Source of the DNA: Chromatocurvus sp046260765
GTDB taxonomy: Bacteria > Pseudomonadota > Gammaproteobacteria > Pseudomonadales > Halieaceae
Assembly: GCA_046260765.1 (NCBI GenBank)
Contig: JBHEOO010000056.1
Span: 1-14,565 of the forward strand
DNA length: 14,565 bases
Direction: 5' to 3'
Shown: one piece after another, positions 7,257-14,385 of the stretch
Layout of the letters: each line of letters starts with the position of its first letter
Numbering within the stretch: position 1 is the first letter of the stretch
Position numbers and translations under genes: made by a program
The notes under the pieces: generated by a model
What the model was told of the DNA's origin: nothing
The model's input: only the letters and a program-made list of their open reading frames with translations
Database searches by the model: none

Positions 7257-8633
7257 TCAGCTGGGCGCTTTACGGGCAACGTCACGCGACCAGATGGCGC
7301 GGTAACAGACATAGATAAAAAGAAATCCGCCGGCGACGGAGACCAAGCCGCCAAGCCCCATCAGACCCATGCCGAGGACGCGACCGGTGGTATCGAGCGC
7401 CTGTTCCGCCCCGGCCACTTTGCGCTGCACGCCGTAGCCACCCGAAATCACGAGACCCGTCACATGCAGCAACTGGCCGCCGCCATACAGATATGGCTGA
7501 AGGCGCGCGAGTTTCATCTCGGGCACGCCAAAGCCGAACAAGGGAAGCAGATGATAAGTCAGCCCCATTAAGGCGAGCGTCACGCCCACGATACTGCCGT
7601 GGTAATGCGCGGGGATCGTGACGTTGGCGCCGCTGATCATAAATCCGATCACACCGCCCGCGCCAAACAGGATCATTGACATCGTCAGCGCCGCGCGCAG
7701 CGGCTGGCCGTTGACTGTAGCGACGGGCGCGCACCACAGGCCGTGCAGCAAAGCCAGACTTAGCGGCAAGGCTGCGAGACTGCCGCCATATCGCATGAGC
7801 CAAGTGAACAGCTGGATGTGTTCCACGGCGGTCACGGGATAGGCGTAATAAATGATCGGTGTGAAGAACACGGCGACTAACCCGAAGCCAAAGAAAATCA
7901 GCGCCACGCGTGGCGTGATCGCCAGCTTCACGCCCGAAGCGGACGCCAGCCACAACCATGCCACGAGCATGAGCAGCGTATAGGTGAATTGCAGCACATG
8001 CCCGCCGCCCCAGAACAACAATTCATAATACGGCTTGCCATGCAGTGAATCCGGCACCGTGAAATATGACCAAGCAAAAGCAATCAGCGCCAGCATGACC
8101 GAAACCGCTGCCGTGTTCAGACCGAAACGCAAGGCCGCGGAGCCGGCCATGACCTGCCCCACCGGCGGAATCACACCCATCGCGCGCAAGGTCAGCAAGG
8201 CCATTCCGGCCGCGAACGACAGCAAGCCAGCCAGAAACAGCGGGCGGGGCAAGATGGGAATGTAATTGCTCATAATCGCTTCGCCGCTGCCAAAAAACGG
8301 TGCGGCCGTCATCAGCAGCGCGCCCAGTGCCGCCAGCAACAAGGCCAAGCGGCCCACGCCCAGAAACCGCGGTGTGGAATTGATGCTCCACAACACACCA
8401 CCAAAGGCGAGGAACCACACCAGCACGGAAAGATCCACATGCACCACCAGCGCGGTATGAAAAAAATCCACCCAGGGGAAATAATTCTGGACGTAAGGCG
8501 TACGCGCCAGCACCAACAACACCGAAAAAATGCCGGAGAACATCAGCGATGCCAAACCCAGCATCAACCAGCCCGCCGCCAGCTGGCGGCGGGTGTCATC
8601 GGGAACAGCGAGCGAGTAGTCAGATGTGTTCAT
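7257..8633 (-). CDS. Heme-copper oxidase-like subunit I, noncanonical active site
   Basis: A 458-residue, about 12-helix membrane protein of the heme-copper oxidase/nitric oxide reductase superfamily. Seen: helix 2 HVDLSVLVWF (His65, likely low-spin heme ligand); NYIPILPRPLF before helix 4; helix 6 WGGGHVLQF (His212, candidate CuB or FeB ligand); helix 10 IPAHYHGSIVGVTLALMGLT (His343 and His345, heme ligands). Not seen: the helix 6 His-Pro-Glu-Val-Tyr motif (the +4 residue is Phe216) and the helix 7 His-His pair. Around that position the protein reads TPIIYYAYP, with EHIQLFT (His272) beyond. No subunit II, cytochrome c or assembly gene adjoins it. The frame is open to 8774, but ATG at 8633 is the likely start because the protein homology begins there and a promoter lies just upstream; only a weak AAGAG precedes it. 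Superfamily sure; whether it reduces O2, NO or neither is open. Confidence 0.85.
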   Translation of the reverse strand: MNTSDYSLAVPDDTRRQLAAGWLMLGLASLMFSGIFSVLLVLARTPYVQNYFPWVDFFHTALVVHVDLSVLVWFLAFGGVLWSINSTPRFLGVGRLALLLAALGALLMTAAPFFGSGEAIMSNYIPILPRPLFLAGLLSFAAGMALLTLRAMGVIPPVGQVMAGSAALRFGLNTAAVSVMLALIAFAWSYFTVPDSLHGKPYYELLFWGGGHVLQFTYTLLMLVAWLWLASASGVKLAITPRVALIFFGFGLVAVFFTPIIYYAYPVTAVEHIQLFTWLMRYGGSLAALPLSLALLHGLWCAPVATVNGQPLRAALTMSMILFGAGGVIGFMISGANVTIPAHYHGSIVGVTLALMGLTYHLLPLFGFGVPEMKLARLQPYLYGGGQLLHVTGLVISGGYGVQRKVAGAEQALDTTGRVLGMGLMGLGGLVSVAGGFLFIYVCYRAIWSRDVARKAPS

Positions 8634-8657
8634 CAGGAAAGCTCTTGAAATAAGGAA

Positions 8658-8687
8658 AGCATAAACGTCCATTTCCGTGCTGGTCAA
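8658..8687 (-). promoter_or_regulatory. Sigma70-type promoter of the oxidase-like gene
   Basis: On the minus strand TTGACC (8682-8687) is followed after 18 bases by TATGCT (8658-8663). The transcript would start near 8651 and leave a leader of under 20 bases before ATG 8633. If it is used, the longer frame starting at 8774 cannot be the translated one. Confidence 0.45.
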
Positions 8688-9193
8688 CGGGTAATTCACG
8701 AGCGCCCACTGGGCACCCAATCCGGGGCATTCGGATCGGCCTCGTCGAAATGAAGACGGAGCGCCTCTCGCCACAGGCGGTTGACGTCAGAATCAAGAAC
8801 GGTAGGTCGTCAGAGAGAATGGAAACCGTGATCTGGGGCGAGCATCTCAGCAACAATGACGCAACCGCTCACTACCGCACTGGCTCTAAGAAATCTTCCC
8901 CCACTTGCACCGGTACGCGTCAGTGCGGAATCCGGTCTCAAGACTGTCTATACGGCTGCACAGTGTCGTCGTCATCGGCCGCCTTCACCAACCCGAGCGC
9001 ACGCCGGGTGATATCCATACCCACGCGTTCGGTCAGATTTCCGGTATCGGTCTCGCCGGTGAAAGCCAGCGCAAACCGGCATGCAACACAGACTTCACAA
9101 CATATCCACAACATCGTGCGCTGCGCTGATACCAAGTTAGGATTCCGGCGTATACCGGCGCACCGACGGGTTGGATTCGCCGTGCAACCGGCG
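8688..9193. other. 506-base gap without a supported gene
   Basis: Between the response regulator and the oxidase-like gene. The minus strand has a possible 58-residue frame starting at ATG 9114 and ending at 8938 (cysteine-rich start MLWICCEVCVACRF, then ALAFTGETDTGNLTERVGMD, ending DDDDTVQPYRQS). It has no ribosome-binding site and I do not recognise it. It could be a small unknown protein or the tail of a lost gene. The plus frame covering 8750-9313 runs into the response regulator and looks like a shadow. Confidence 0.45.
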
Positions 9194-9565
9194 CTAGGAA
9201 CGCGCACTCCGCGCCGCGCCCGCGACGACGAGATCCAGGCGCACAAAATCGACAGGCTTTTCCAGAAAATCATATGCGCCAAGACGCAGCGCGCGCACCG
9301 AATCGGCCGCTGACCCGTACCCGGTCAAAAACAGCCATTCACCACCGCCGGTGCCCAAATCTTCGAGCAGGTCCAACGCATTGCCGTCCGGCAGGCTCAT
9401 ATCAGAAATCACGACTAAGGGCATCTGCCCTTCATCGGACAACAGGCGACGCGCCTCCGCACAAGTAGCGGCGATCAGCACGTGCCACTTCTCACGCTGA
9501 TAATGACGCCGCAGTTCTCTGGCGAGCAGGACTTCGTCTTCGATGATCAAAAGAATCTTAGCCAT
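9194..9565 (-). CDS. Stand-alone response regulator receiver
   Basis: A 123-residue CheY-like receiver with no output domain. Acid pair Glu9-Asp10, phosphoacceptor Asp55 (VVISDMSLPDG), Thr81 (LFLTGYGS) and Lys103 (FLEKPVD) are all present, so it should be phosphorylatable. The sequence is closest in flavour to NtrC-class receivers (LTGYGSAADSVRALRLGAYD), and it ends about 20 residues after the Lys, where NtrC proteins would enter their AAA+ domain. It starts inside the last codons of the kinase gene (ATGGCTAA, 8-base overlap), so it is the kinase's partner. Acting by protein-protein contact, or being a shortened NtrC-type regulator, are both possible. No effector is adjacent. Confidence 0.9.
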   Translation of the reverse strand: MAKILLIIEDEVLLARELRRHYQREKWHVLIAATCAEARRLLSDEGQMPLVVISDMSLPDGNALDLLEDLGTGGGEWLFLTGYGSAADSVRALRLGAYDFLEKPVDFVRLDLVVAGAARSARS

Positions 9566-11015
9566 CGCAGCCGGACCCGCAGGGAAGTTCCAGGGTCACC
9601 CGCGCGCCGTGTGGCTCACGATTTTCCAGGCGCATCTGCCCGCCCTGGTCGCTGACGAAACGGCGCACCATCACGAGTCCAAGGCCGGTGCCGCCGGAAC
9701 GCAGCGAGCCAAAGACCCGTGGCCCTGAAGCGAGTATCTCTTTGGGGAAACCGGGGCCATCGTCCTCCACGGACAACCGCATCCACGCATCCTTCATGCG
9801 CAAACGCACCACGATATGCCCGGGATTTTCATCGAGCATCTGACCGGCGTTGATGACCAGATTGAGAATACATTGCCGCATCTGTGCCACGGGAATCCGG
9901 CAGACGCTGCCTTCTGGAACATCGACCTCAAGGTTGATCTGTTCGTTGAGCTGATAGCGCACCAGATTGATGAGGTCGCCGACGACCTCGGCCATGTCAA
10001 CGCGGGTCACCGGTTCAGGCGCCTGACGGGCACTGTCCAACAGATGGTTCAATTGCCGGGACAGCCGCTCAATCTCTCCGATCACCATGACTACCCGCTC
10101 GGCATGGTCTTGGTCAATCAGATCGCCGCGGAGATTCTGCAGGGCCATGTGGATAGCGGTCAGCGGATTGCGCAATTCATGGGCGACACTTGCCGTGATC
10201 TCGCCGACGGCACCGAGGCGCTCGGCCTGAGCAAGCCGACGATGCTGCTGCAACAGGAGCCGGGTGGCACGGCGCACCGAATCCGTAAGCGTTTCTTCGC
10301 GACGCTGGTGCTCCTGCTCCAAGGCTGCCAGGCGGTTCACCATGCGATTGTAATTCACAAACAATGGACGCAGCATAGGATCGACATCCTGGACCGCGGC
10401 AGACGTATAGTCGTGGCGACTCAGCAGCATCATCAGGGAAGCGAGATTGTCCAGCGGTGCCAGGATGCGTTGTTTAACGAGCATGCCCAACGGCAGCGTG
10501 AACAGCACCAAGCCGACCAGGATACCCAGGGTAATACGTAGTTCACGCTGCACCCCAGCACGTATCTTGGCCGTGAGCACGGCATGCGCATCAAGCTCGG
10601 CGGCTAGCGTGTCATGCAAGGCACGCAAGGCCTCGTCGAGCGGATTGCGAGTGCTTCCGTCGAAGTTTTCCAGCTGATATTCTGCCCGCGCGAGTCGCGT
10701 CGGAGTCTCAGGATCGAGATGCCTATCCATGATTCCCAGCATATCCAGCTGCTGCCGTGCACTGTAGAGCAGCGGCGGATCGGCGTTGTCGGTTTCGACC
10801 GCGGCGTAGTTCACGGCCAGACTGCGCAGTTGTCTGCTCGCCGCATCGATGTCAGCGATATAGTACATATGCCACTGGATCGGCCGGAGGTGTACATCAT
10901 GACGCCAGGCACTGTAGAAAAGCAGCCCAAAACCCAGCAACAGAAGGACTGCGACGCCGCCGGACAGCAACCAGACCGGCCGCGCCAGCAGTCTCTTCCA
11001 TACCTGTCTTTGCAT
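9558..11015 (-). CDS. Membrane sensor histidine kinase
   Basis: A 485-residue inner-membrane sensor kinase. Helix 1 is at about 14-36, a periplasmic sensing region of about 125 residues follows (predicted helical, no family recognised), helix 2 is at about 161-180, and a HAMP-like linker spans about 181-233. A coiled-coil stretch (QEHQRREETL, LLLQQHRRLAQAERLGAV) leads to the HisKA H-box SVAHELRNPLTAI with His279. The ATPase domain has the N-box QCILNLVINAGQ, G1 box VEDDGPGFP and G2 box GTGLGLVMVRR. The Glu-Leu-Arg-Asn-Pro-Leu H-box and two-helix layout are typical of NtrB-like kinases. It overlaps the receiver gene by 8 bases; together they form an operon. Signal unknown. The upstream DUF1328 gene is on the same strand 95 bases away and could be cotranscribed. 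Confidence 0.93.
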   Translation of the reverse strand: MQRQVWKRLLARPVWLLSGGVAVLLLLGFGLLFYSAWRHDVHLRPIQWHMYYIADIDAASRQLRSLAVNYAAVETDNADPPLLYSARQQLDMLGIMDRHLDPETPTRLARAEYQLENFDGSTRNPLDEALRALHDTLAAELDAHAVLTAKIRAGVQRELRITLGILVGLVLFTLPLGMLVKQRILAPLDNLASLMMLLSRHDYTSAAVQDVDPMLRPLFVNYNRMVNRLAALEQEHQRREETLTDSVRRATRLLLQQHRRLAQAERLGAVGEITASVAHELRNPLTAIHMALQNLRGDLIDQDHAERVVMVIGEIERLSRQLNHLLDSARQAPEPVTRVDMAEVVGDLINLVRYQLNEQINLEVDVPEGSVCRIPVAQMRQCILNLVINAGQMLDENPGHIVVRLRMKDAWMRLSVEDDGPGFPKEILASGPRVFGSLRSGGTGLGLVMVRRFVSDQGGQMRLENREPHGARVTLELPCGSGCDG

Positions 11016-11110
11016 AGCACCCCCAAAGCCGGCGCCAGCGGCCTTCGCCGCTGACCACGGTCATGGGTGGAGTGTACATAAATCCACGTCCGGGTGCCGC
11101 GCGAGCGCTC

Positions 11111-11278
11111 TCAGACGGGTGGCCGACTGCGACCCATCACCAACATCACGACGAACAGCACCAGGAATACGAAGAACAGGATCTCCGCAATTCCCGCCAT
11201 CGCACCGGCGATGCCCGTGAAGCCGAGTACGCCGGCGATCAGCGCAATTATAAAGAACGTCAGAGCCCAACTAAGCAT
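11111..11278 (-). CDS. DUF1328 small membrane protein (YtjA-like)
   Basis: A 55-residue, very hydrophobic protein starting MLSWALTFFIIALIAGVLGF, then TGIAGAMAGIAEILFFVFLV and LFVVMLVMGRSRPPV. Two membrane helices with the GFTGIAG turn match the DUF1328 family, typically 50-60 residues. A near-perfect Shine-Dalgarno, AAAGGAGGTCGTT, precedes the ATG. It is the full family length. Family members often sit with osmotic and stress genes in proteobacteria. The function is not known. It is followed 95 bases later by the histidine kinase on the same strand. Confidence 0.9.
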   Translation of the reverse strand: MLSWALTFFIIALIAGVLGFTGIAGAMAGIAEILFFVFLVLFVVMLVMGRSRPPV

Positions 11279-11686
11279 AACGACCTCCTTTGCATCGATT
11301 GCAAGTGTTACGAACTGCGGCCTTGCAACCCCACGACATGATTCCCGTCGGGAGTGTTTGTCAGATGATCATCGCCAGCCGCGTTCTCATTGACCCGGTC
11401 GATGCCGGGATTCATCCGAACCAGTAGCAGGATCAAGGCCAGCTTGTACGTTTCTCTACATTCAATCAGTTAGCCAGAATGTACGCTTGCCAGAACACGA
11501 GATCTGGGCCACTATCCCCGCGGGTGGGTGATAAACCCCAGTCACGGTCTAGACGCAACTCGCGCGGTGCCGTGAATGAGATCCGATATCAACGAGTTGC
11601 CGGATTGGCATCAGTCCTGCAAATTACCCCAACAACACATAGTCACTTTCAACACCACAACGACGACACAACACGGAGGAAGTAAC
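11279..11686. other. Divergent intergenic region of about 410 bases
   Basis: Separates DUF1328 (minus) from entericidin (plus), so it must contain both start regions. Only the ribosome-binding sites are clear: AAAGGAGG before DUF1328 and GGAGGAAGTAAC before entericidin. A minus-strand frame with a hydrophobic LALILLLVRMNPGIDRVNE stretch ends at about 11311, but it has no good start or ribosome-binding site. No convincing -35/-10 pair was found. Confidence 0.5.
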
Positions 11687-11839
11687 ATGAATAATACGAT
11701 TCTCAAACCCGTCTATTTACTGCTGCTGGTCCTGGCCTATGCAGGCGGGATCGCCGGTTGCAACACCATCGAAGGGGCCGGTGAGGATATCCAACGCGGC
11801 GGCAAAGCCATCGAGGACGAGGCGCGGGAACACAAGTAG
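11687..11839 (+). CDS. Entericidin A/B family small lipoprotein
   Basis: A 50-residue lipoprotein: MNNTILKPVYLLLLVLAYAG followed by GIAGC (lipobox, Cys25) and a short mature part, NTIEGAGEDIQRGGKAIEDE, ending in REHK. This matches the entericidin pattern of a short acylated helical peptide with a G-x-G-x-D-I-Q-x-G-G motif. In E. coli the ecnAB pair is an antidote/toxin pair linked to stationary phase; here there is only one member. GGAGG lies nine bases before the ATG. The next frame begins two bases after the stop, so coupled translation is likely. Confidence 0.9.
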   Translation: MNNTILKPVYLLLLVLAYAGGIAGCNTIEGAGEDIQRGGKAIEDEAREHK

Positions 11840-11841
11840 CC

Positions 11842-12195
11842 GTGGACGCGAAGGGTGACAAGGAACCGCTTATCAGATTGGTCTGGAACGGCGCCGCGAC
11901 CACCGCAGAGATAGCCGAACTTCTCGACCTGGCTGAACAGATCGAGATCACTCTGCCGGCCAATTACAACCATGCCCTGTTCCGCACCCTGCATCCGGAC
12001 GCTCCGGTCTCAGCACTGGAAGACCTTGACACCCGTGCTGGACCGGAGCTGCTGGCCGATATCGCCACTGTCCGTGGCCTGGAGAATCTTGCAGCACTTA
12101 CCGACACACTGATTGACGCCCAGGCCACACTGCATCTGCTTAGCCCGCCGACGCTGTTGATAGATCTCTCCGCTAGGGCATCACCGTCTGAATAA
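11842..12195 (+). CDS. Unrecognised 117-residue protein, GTG start
   Basis: No family recognised. Starts with GTG two bases after the entericidin stop and has no ribosome-binding site of its own, so it probably depends on readthrough or coupling. The sequence is acidic and Leu/Ala-rich with predicted helices (AEIAELLDLAEQIEITLPAN, ELLADIATVRGLENLAALTD, TLHLLSPPTLLIDLSARASP). It has no membrane segment, no cysteine and no internal Met. Codon use (GCC, CTG, GAC, GGC rich) resembles the neighbours. Whether it is translated is uncertain; the length and lack of stops in GC-rich DNA are the main support. Confidence 0.55.
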   Translation: MDAKGDKEPLIRLVWNGAATTAEIAELLDLAEQIEITLPANYNHALFRTLHPDAPVSALEDLDTRAGPELLADIATVRGLENLAALTDTLIDAQATLHLLSPPTLLIDLSARASPSE

Positions 12196-12405
12196 ACGAC
12201 CGGCCTCGATGCCGATCATCGACCCCGACAACCGACACAAGATTCCATTTCACAGGATTCGACGACAGCGACATGCTGCATGCCGCCCGGTTCAAAAGGT
12301 ATCGCTACCAGTCGTCGTGCACCGTCCTTCCGAAACATGATTGCACAAGCCGCCCAGCGTTCATGAACGACGCTCTGCAACGCAATAAGCATGAGGAGTC
12401 TGCAA

Positions 12406-12711
12406 ATGTCCAAGGGAGATAAATCCGCATACACGGAAAAACAGAAGCGCCAGGCGCGGAAGATAGAAGATGGCTACAAGGAACGCGGCCTCAGCGAAGA
12501 GGAAGCGGAGCGGCGTGCCTGGGCCACAGTCAACAAAATGCACGGGGGTGGCAACAAGAGTGGTTCCGGCCACGGCCACGCCACCGACAAGACACCTGCC
12601 GAGACAGGCGGCCGTCGCGGCGGGGCTGCAGCGGCGGCGCGCAGTGCCGAGGAACGCTCAGCGTCGGCCAAAAAAGCAGCGCGTACCCGCGCTGAAAACG
12701 CGAACAAGTGA
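12406..12711 (+). CDS. KGG-type basic protein (often labelled plasmid stabilisation protein)
   Basis: A 101-residue hydrophilic protein. MSKGDKSAYTEKQKRQARKI and EERGLSEEEAERRAWATVNK-like stretches (the actual text reads KERGLSEEEAERRAWATVNK) match small proteins annotated as plasmid stabilisation or KGG-like. The middle is Gly/His-rich (MHGGGNKSGSGHGHATDKTP) and the C-terminus is Ala/Arg-rich and basic (RRGGAAAAARSAEERSASAK), probably disordered and possibly nucleic-acid binding. I choose ATG 12406 because GAGGAG lies seven bases before it; ATG 12391 upstream has no such site. The plasmid label should not be taken literally; in chromosomes these genes accompany general-stress genes. Function unproven. 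Confidence 0.8.
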   Translation: MSKGDKSAYTEKQKRQARKIEDGYKERGLSEEEAERRAWATVNKMHGGGNKSGSGHGHATDKTPAETGGRRGGAAAAARSAEERSASAKKAARTRAENANK

Positions 12712-12985
12712 CCCGGCGCCAAAAGCTGCATGTAATAAATGCATGACCGCGGCCGCATCACTGTAAATCCTACAGGATGCGTGGCCGCCATCGAGGCAAA
12801 CGGGGTGACCCGGCATCTGAAATCCAGGATTTTAGCGCTGCTATCAGTCGGTTGTCGCCCTAGCGGATATGTTGGCATGCCGATTGCGAGTCATTCGAGT
12901 GCAAAGCCCTGCAGCACCCTATCAAGCTGCATGACATCAAGCCGTTCGGCATCTCCGGACGACCAAGCTTACCAGGAGAACTACT

Positions 12986-13348
12986 ATGCTATCCAAACTG
13001 ACTGTTTCAATTCTCGCCGCCTGCTTTTCCGGTGCCGCCGCTGCCGCGGGCTCGGGTTACTCGACAGGCACCGAAGGCGCTGCGTCCTCCGTCGACTTCC
13101 AGAATCTGGATAAAAATCAGGACGGCTCACTGAACAAAACTGAACTCGACGCCCAGCCTGCACTCAAGGAAGATTGGGTTCGCATGGATACGAACAGCGA
13201 TGGTGTCATCGATCGTGCCGAATTCTCCAAGTTCGAAACCATGCAGAATCCGGGGAGTGGCAGAACTCCGAGCTCCAATCCGGGTACCGGCATGGAAATG
13301 GATCCGCCGAGTGATCAGGGCGTAGGGAGTGGCGGTAATATCAACTGA
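12986..13348 (+). CDS. Secreted EF-hand calcium-binding protein
   Basis: A 120-residue exported protein. The signal peptide (MLSKLTVSILAACFSGAAAA) is followed by two EF-hand loops: D42-K-N-Q-D-G-S-L-N-K-T-E53 and D68-T-N-S-D-G-V-I-D-R-A-E79, both with all six calcium-coordinating positions filled, each followed by Leu or Phe in the exiting helix. The last 35 residues are Gly/Pro/Ser-rich and look disordered (SGRTPSSNPGTGMEMDPPSD). No lipobox. AGGAG seven bases before the ATG supports the start. Likely a periplasmic or surface calcium-binding protein; partner unknown. It converges on the Crp/Fnr gene with a hairpin between them. Confidence 0.9.
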   Translation: MLSKLTVSILAACFSGAAAAAGSGYSTGTEGAASSVDFQNLDKNQDGSLNKTELDAQPALKEDWVRMDTNSDGVIDRAEFSKFETMQNPGSGRTPSSNPGTGMEMDPPSDQGVGSGGNIN

Positions 13349-13371
13349 TCAATATTTCAGCTTGGGTTACC

Positions 13372-13409
13372 GGGGCGCGTGGAGTTCGGTAAGATTATCC
13401 ACGTGCCCC
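13372..13409. terminator. Hairpin between convergent genes
   Basis: GGGGCGCGTGG (13372-13382) pairs with CCACGTGCCCC (13399-13409) over 11 bases with one wobble around a 16-base loop. Placed between the EF-hand and Crp/Fnr genes, it could stop transcription from both sides, though neither side has a T-run. Confidence 0.5.
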
Positions 13410-13451
13410 ATTGCCTGATGTACCCGCCGTCACAGCCAGCAGGTCAGTTAG

Positions 13452-13483
13452 CCTTCTGACAGCATAACCTTCTGGCAGCATGC
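13452..13483. repeat. Two tandem copies of a 16-base unit
   Basis: CCTTCTGACAGCATAA is followed at once by CCTTCTGGCAGCATGC (13 of 16 bases equal). It lies about 30 bases past the stop of the Crp/Fnr gene. Either a small tandem duplication or a paired binding site; role unknown. Confidence 0.6.
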
Positions 13484-13512
13484 GATTCCGGCTTAAGACC
13501 CCGAACTTCTTA

Positions 13513-14220
13513 TTAATCCAGCGCCACCACCTGCAAAGCCTCCACATCGCGTTCGAAGCGCTGTGTTGAATTCCGCTGTACGCAACGCAACATATGGCCG
13601 CGTTTGAACTCTGCGAGAATCCGACTGACGCTCTCAGGCGTTACACCGAGCACCGCCGCCATCTCTTCGCAGGTCAGCAATTGGACTTCCGTTGATGGAA
13701 CAGTTTGTTCTATCTCTGATAGAAAGTTGACCAAGCGCGCGACCCGAGCACGTATGCTGCCAGTCGAAAACTGGGTGATCCAGGTATCCGCCACCCGCAT
13801 CTGACTGTTCCAGTTCTCCAGAAAACAGCAATACGCCGAGGGATCTTCGCTGCGTATCCGCATCAGAGAACGCACAGGAATGCACTCCGCCTCGACGTAG
13901 CCAACAGCGACCGCCGTATGGTCGTATTTCGGATCATACAGACTGCTCAGACCAACCAGTGAATCGCCGCCATGCAGGCGCACTATCCGTGCACGGCCGT
14001 TTGGCATATAGCTGATGAGTTTCACCAGACCTTGTTTTATCAGATACACGGAATCTGCGTCTTCCCGTTCGCGATATAGGATATCCCCTGGATCGAAACA
14101 GCAAACGCGCGAACCCTTCACAGATAGTGGCAAAGATGACGCGTGCGACGCCATGCACAGATACTCACCGTTGGAGGCCGGTTGCACTCTATCTGGTTGA
14201 TCGTTTTTAGTTCGCAGCAT
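13513..14220 (-). CDS. Crp/Fnr-family transcription regulator
   Basis: A 235-residue DNA-binding regulator. The cyclic-nucleotide-binding-like fold covers about 39-120 (FDPGDILYREREDADSVYLI, then KQGLVKLISYMPNGRARIVR and GGDSLVGLSSLYDP), the dimer helix about 135-170, and the winged helix 182-230 with LLTCEEMAAVLGVTPESVSR. The recognition helix E196-S-V-S199-R200 has the Fnr-type E..SR signature, so it may bind TTGAT-N4-ATCAA-like sites. The N-terminus lacks the four-cysteine [4Fe-4S] pattern of Fnr (only Cys22 and Cys40-Cys41), so it is not an obvious oxygen sensor. ATG 14220 is chosen over TTG 14250 because AGGAG lies nine bases ahead of it. Targets unknown; the respiratory genes here are candidates. 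Confidence 0.9.
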   Translation of the reverse strand: MLRTKNDQPDRVQPASNGEYLCMASHASSLPLSVKGSRVCCFDPGDILYREREDADSVYLIKQGLVKLISYMPNGRARIVRLHGGDSLVGLSSLYDPKYDHTAVAVGYVEAECIPVRSLMRIRSEDPSAYCCFLENWNSQMRVADTWITQFSTGSIRARVARLVNFLSEIEQTVPSTEVQLLTCEEMAAVLGVTPESVSRILAEFKRGHMLRCVQRNSTQRFERDVEALQVVALD

Positions 14221-14280
14221 GCTGTATTTCTCCTGACCGACTGATCGCAAGCACTATCGACGGCTTTTTAAAAATAGAAT

Positions 14281-14385
14281 CCATGCGGTAAGTGCATGGA
14301 CACTGAGCAGTATTCATGCCGCCAAGCACGTACGGCCGAACAGACAGGATATCTCTCGTCTGATTATGCAGTTATGCATATAACT
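14281..14385. promoter_or_regulatory. Inverted repeats in the AT-rich region upstream of the Crp/Fnr gene
   Basis: The 345 bases from 14221 to the window end carry no gene I can support. Within them are CCATGC-N7-GCATGG (14281-14299) and AGTTAT-GCAT-ATAACT (14370-14385), plus several ATGCAT-like words up to about 14440. The base composition is clearly more AT-rich than the rest of the window. These look like operator-type sites or curved promoter DNA for the regulator gene and perhaps for a plus-strand gene beyond the window. Confidence 0.4.

Noticed and set aside
7010..7354. Minus-strand frame of 114 residues between the oxidase-like gene and ctaA
   Set aside because: It overlaps the end of the oxidase-like gene and contains the ctaA promoter; its Arg-rich sequence shows no domain.
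8634..8774. N-terminal extension of the oxidase-like frame by 47 residues
   Set aside because: The extra residues do not resemble the family and a promoter lies within them, so translation from 8633 is more likely.
8750..9313. Plus-strand frame of 187 residues
   Set aside because: It runs antisense into the response regulator and has a low-complexity, domain-free sequence.
11311..11450. Minus-strand frame with LALILLLVRMNPGIDRVNE
   Set aside because: It has no ATG before the hydrophobic part and no ribosome-binding site; too short and unsupported to call.
12739..13113. Plus-strand frame overlapping the EF-hand gene
   Set aside because: It overlaps a well-supported secreted protein in another frame and has no recognisable features.
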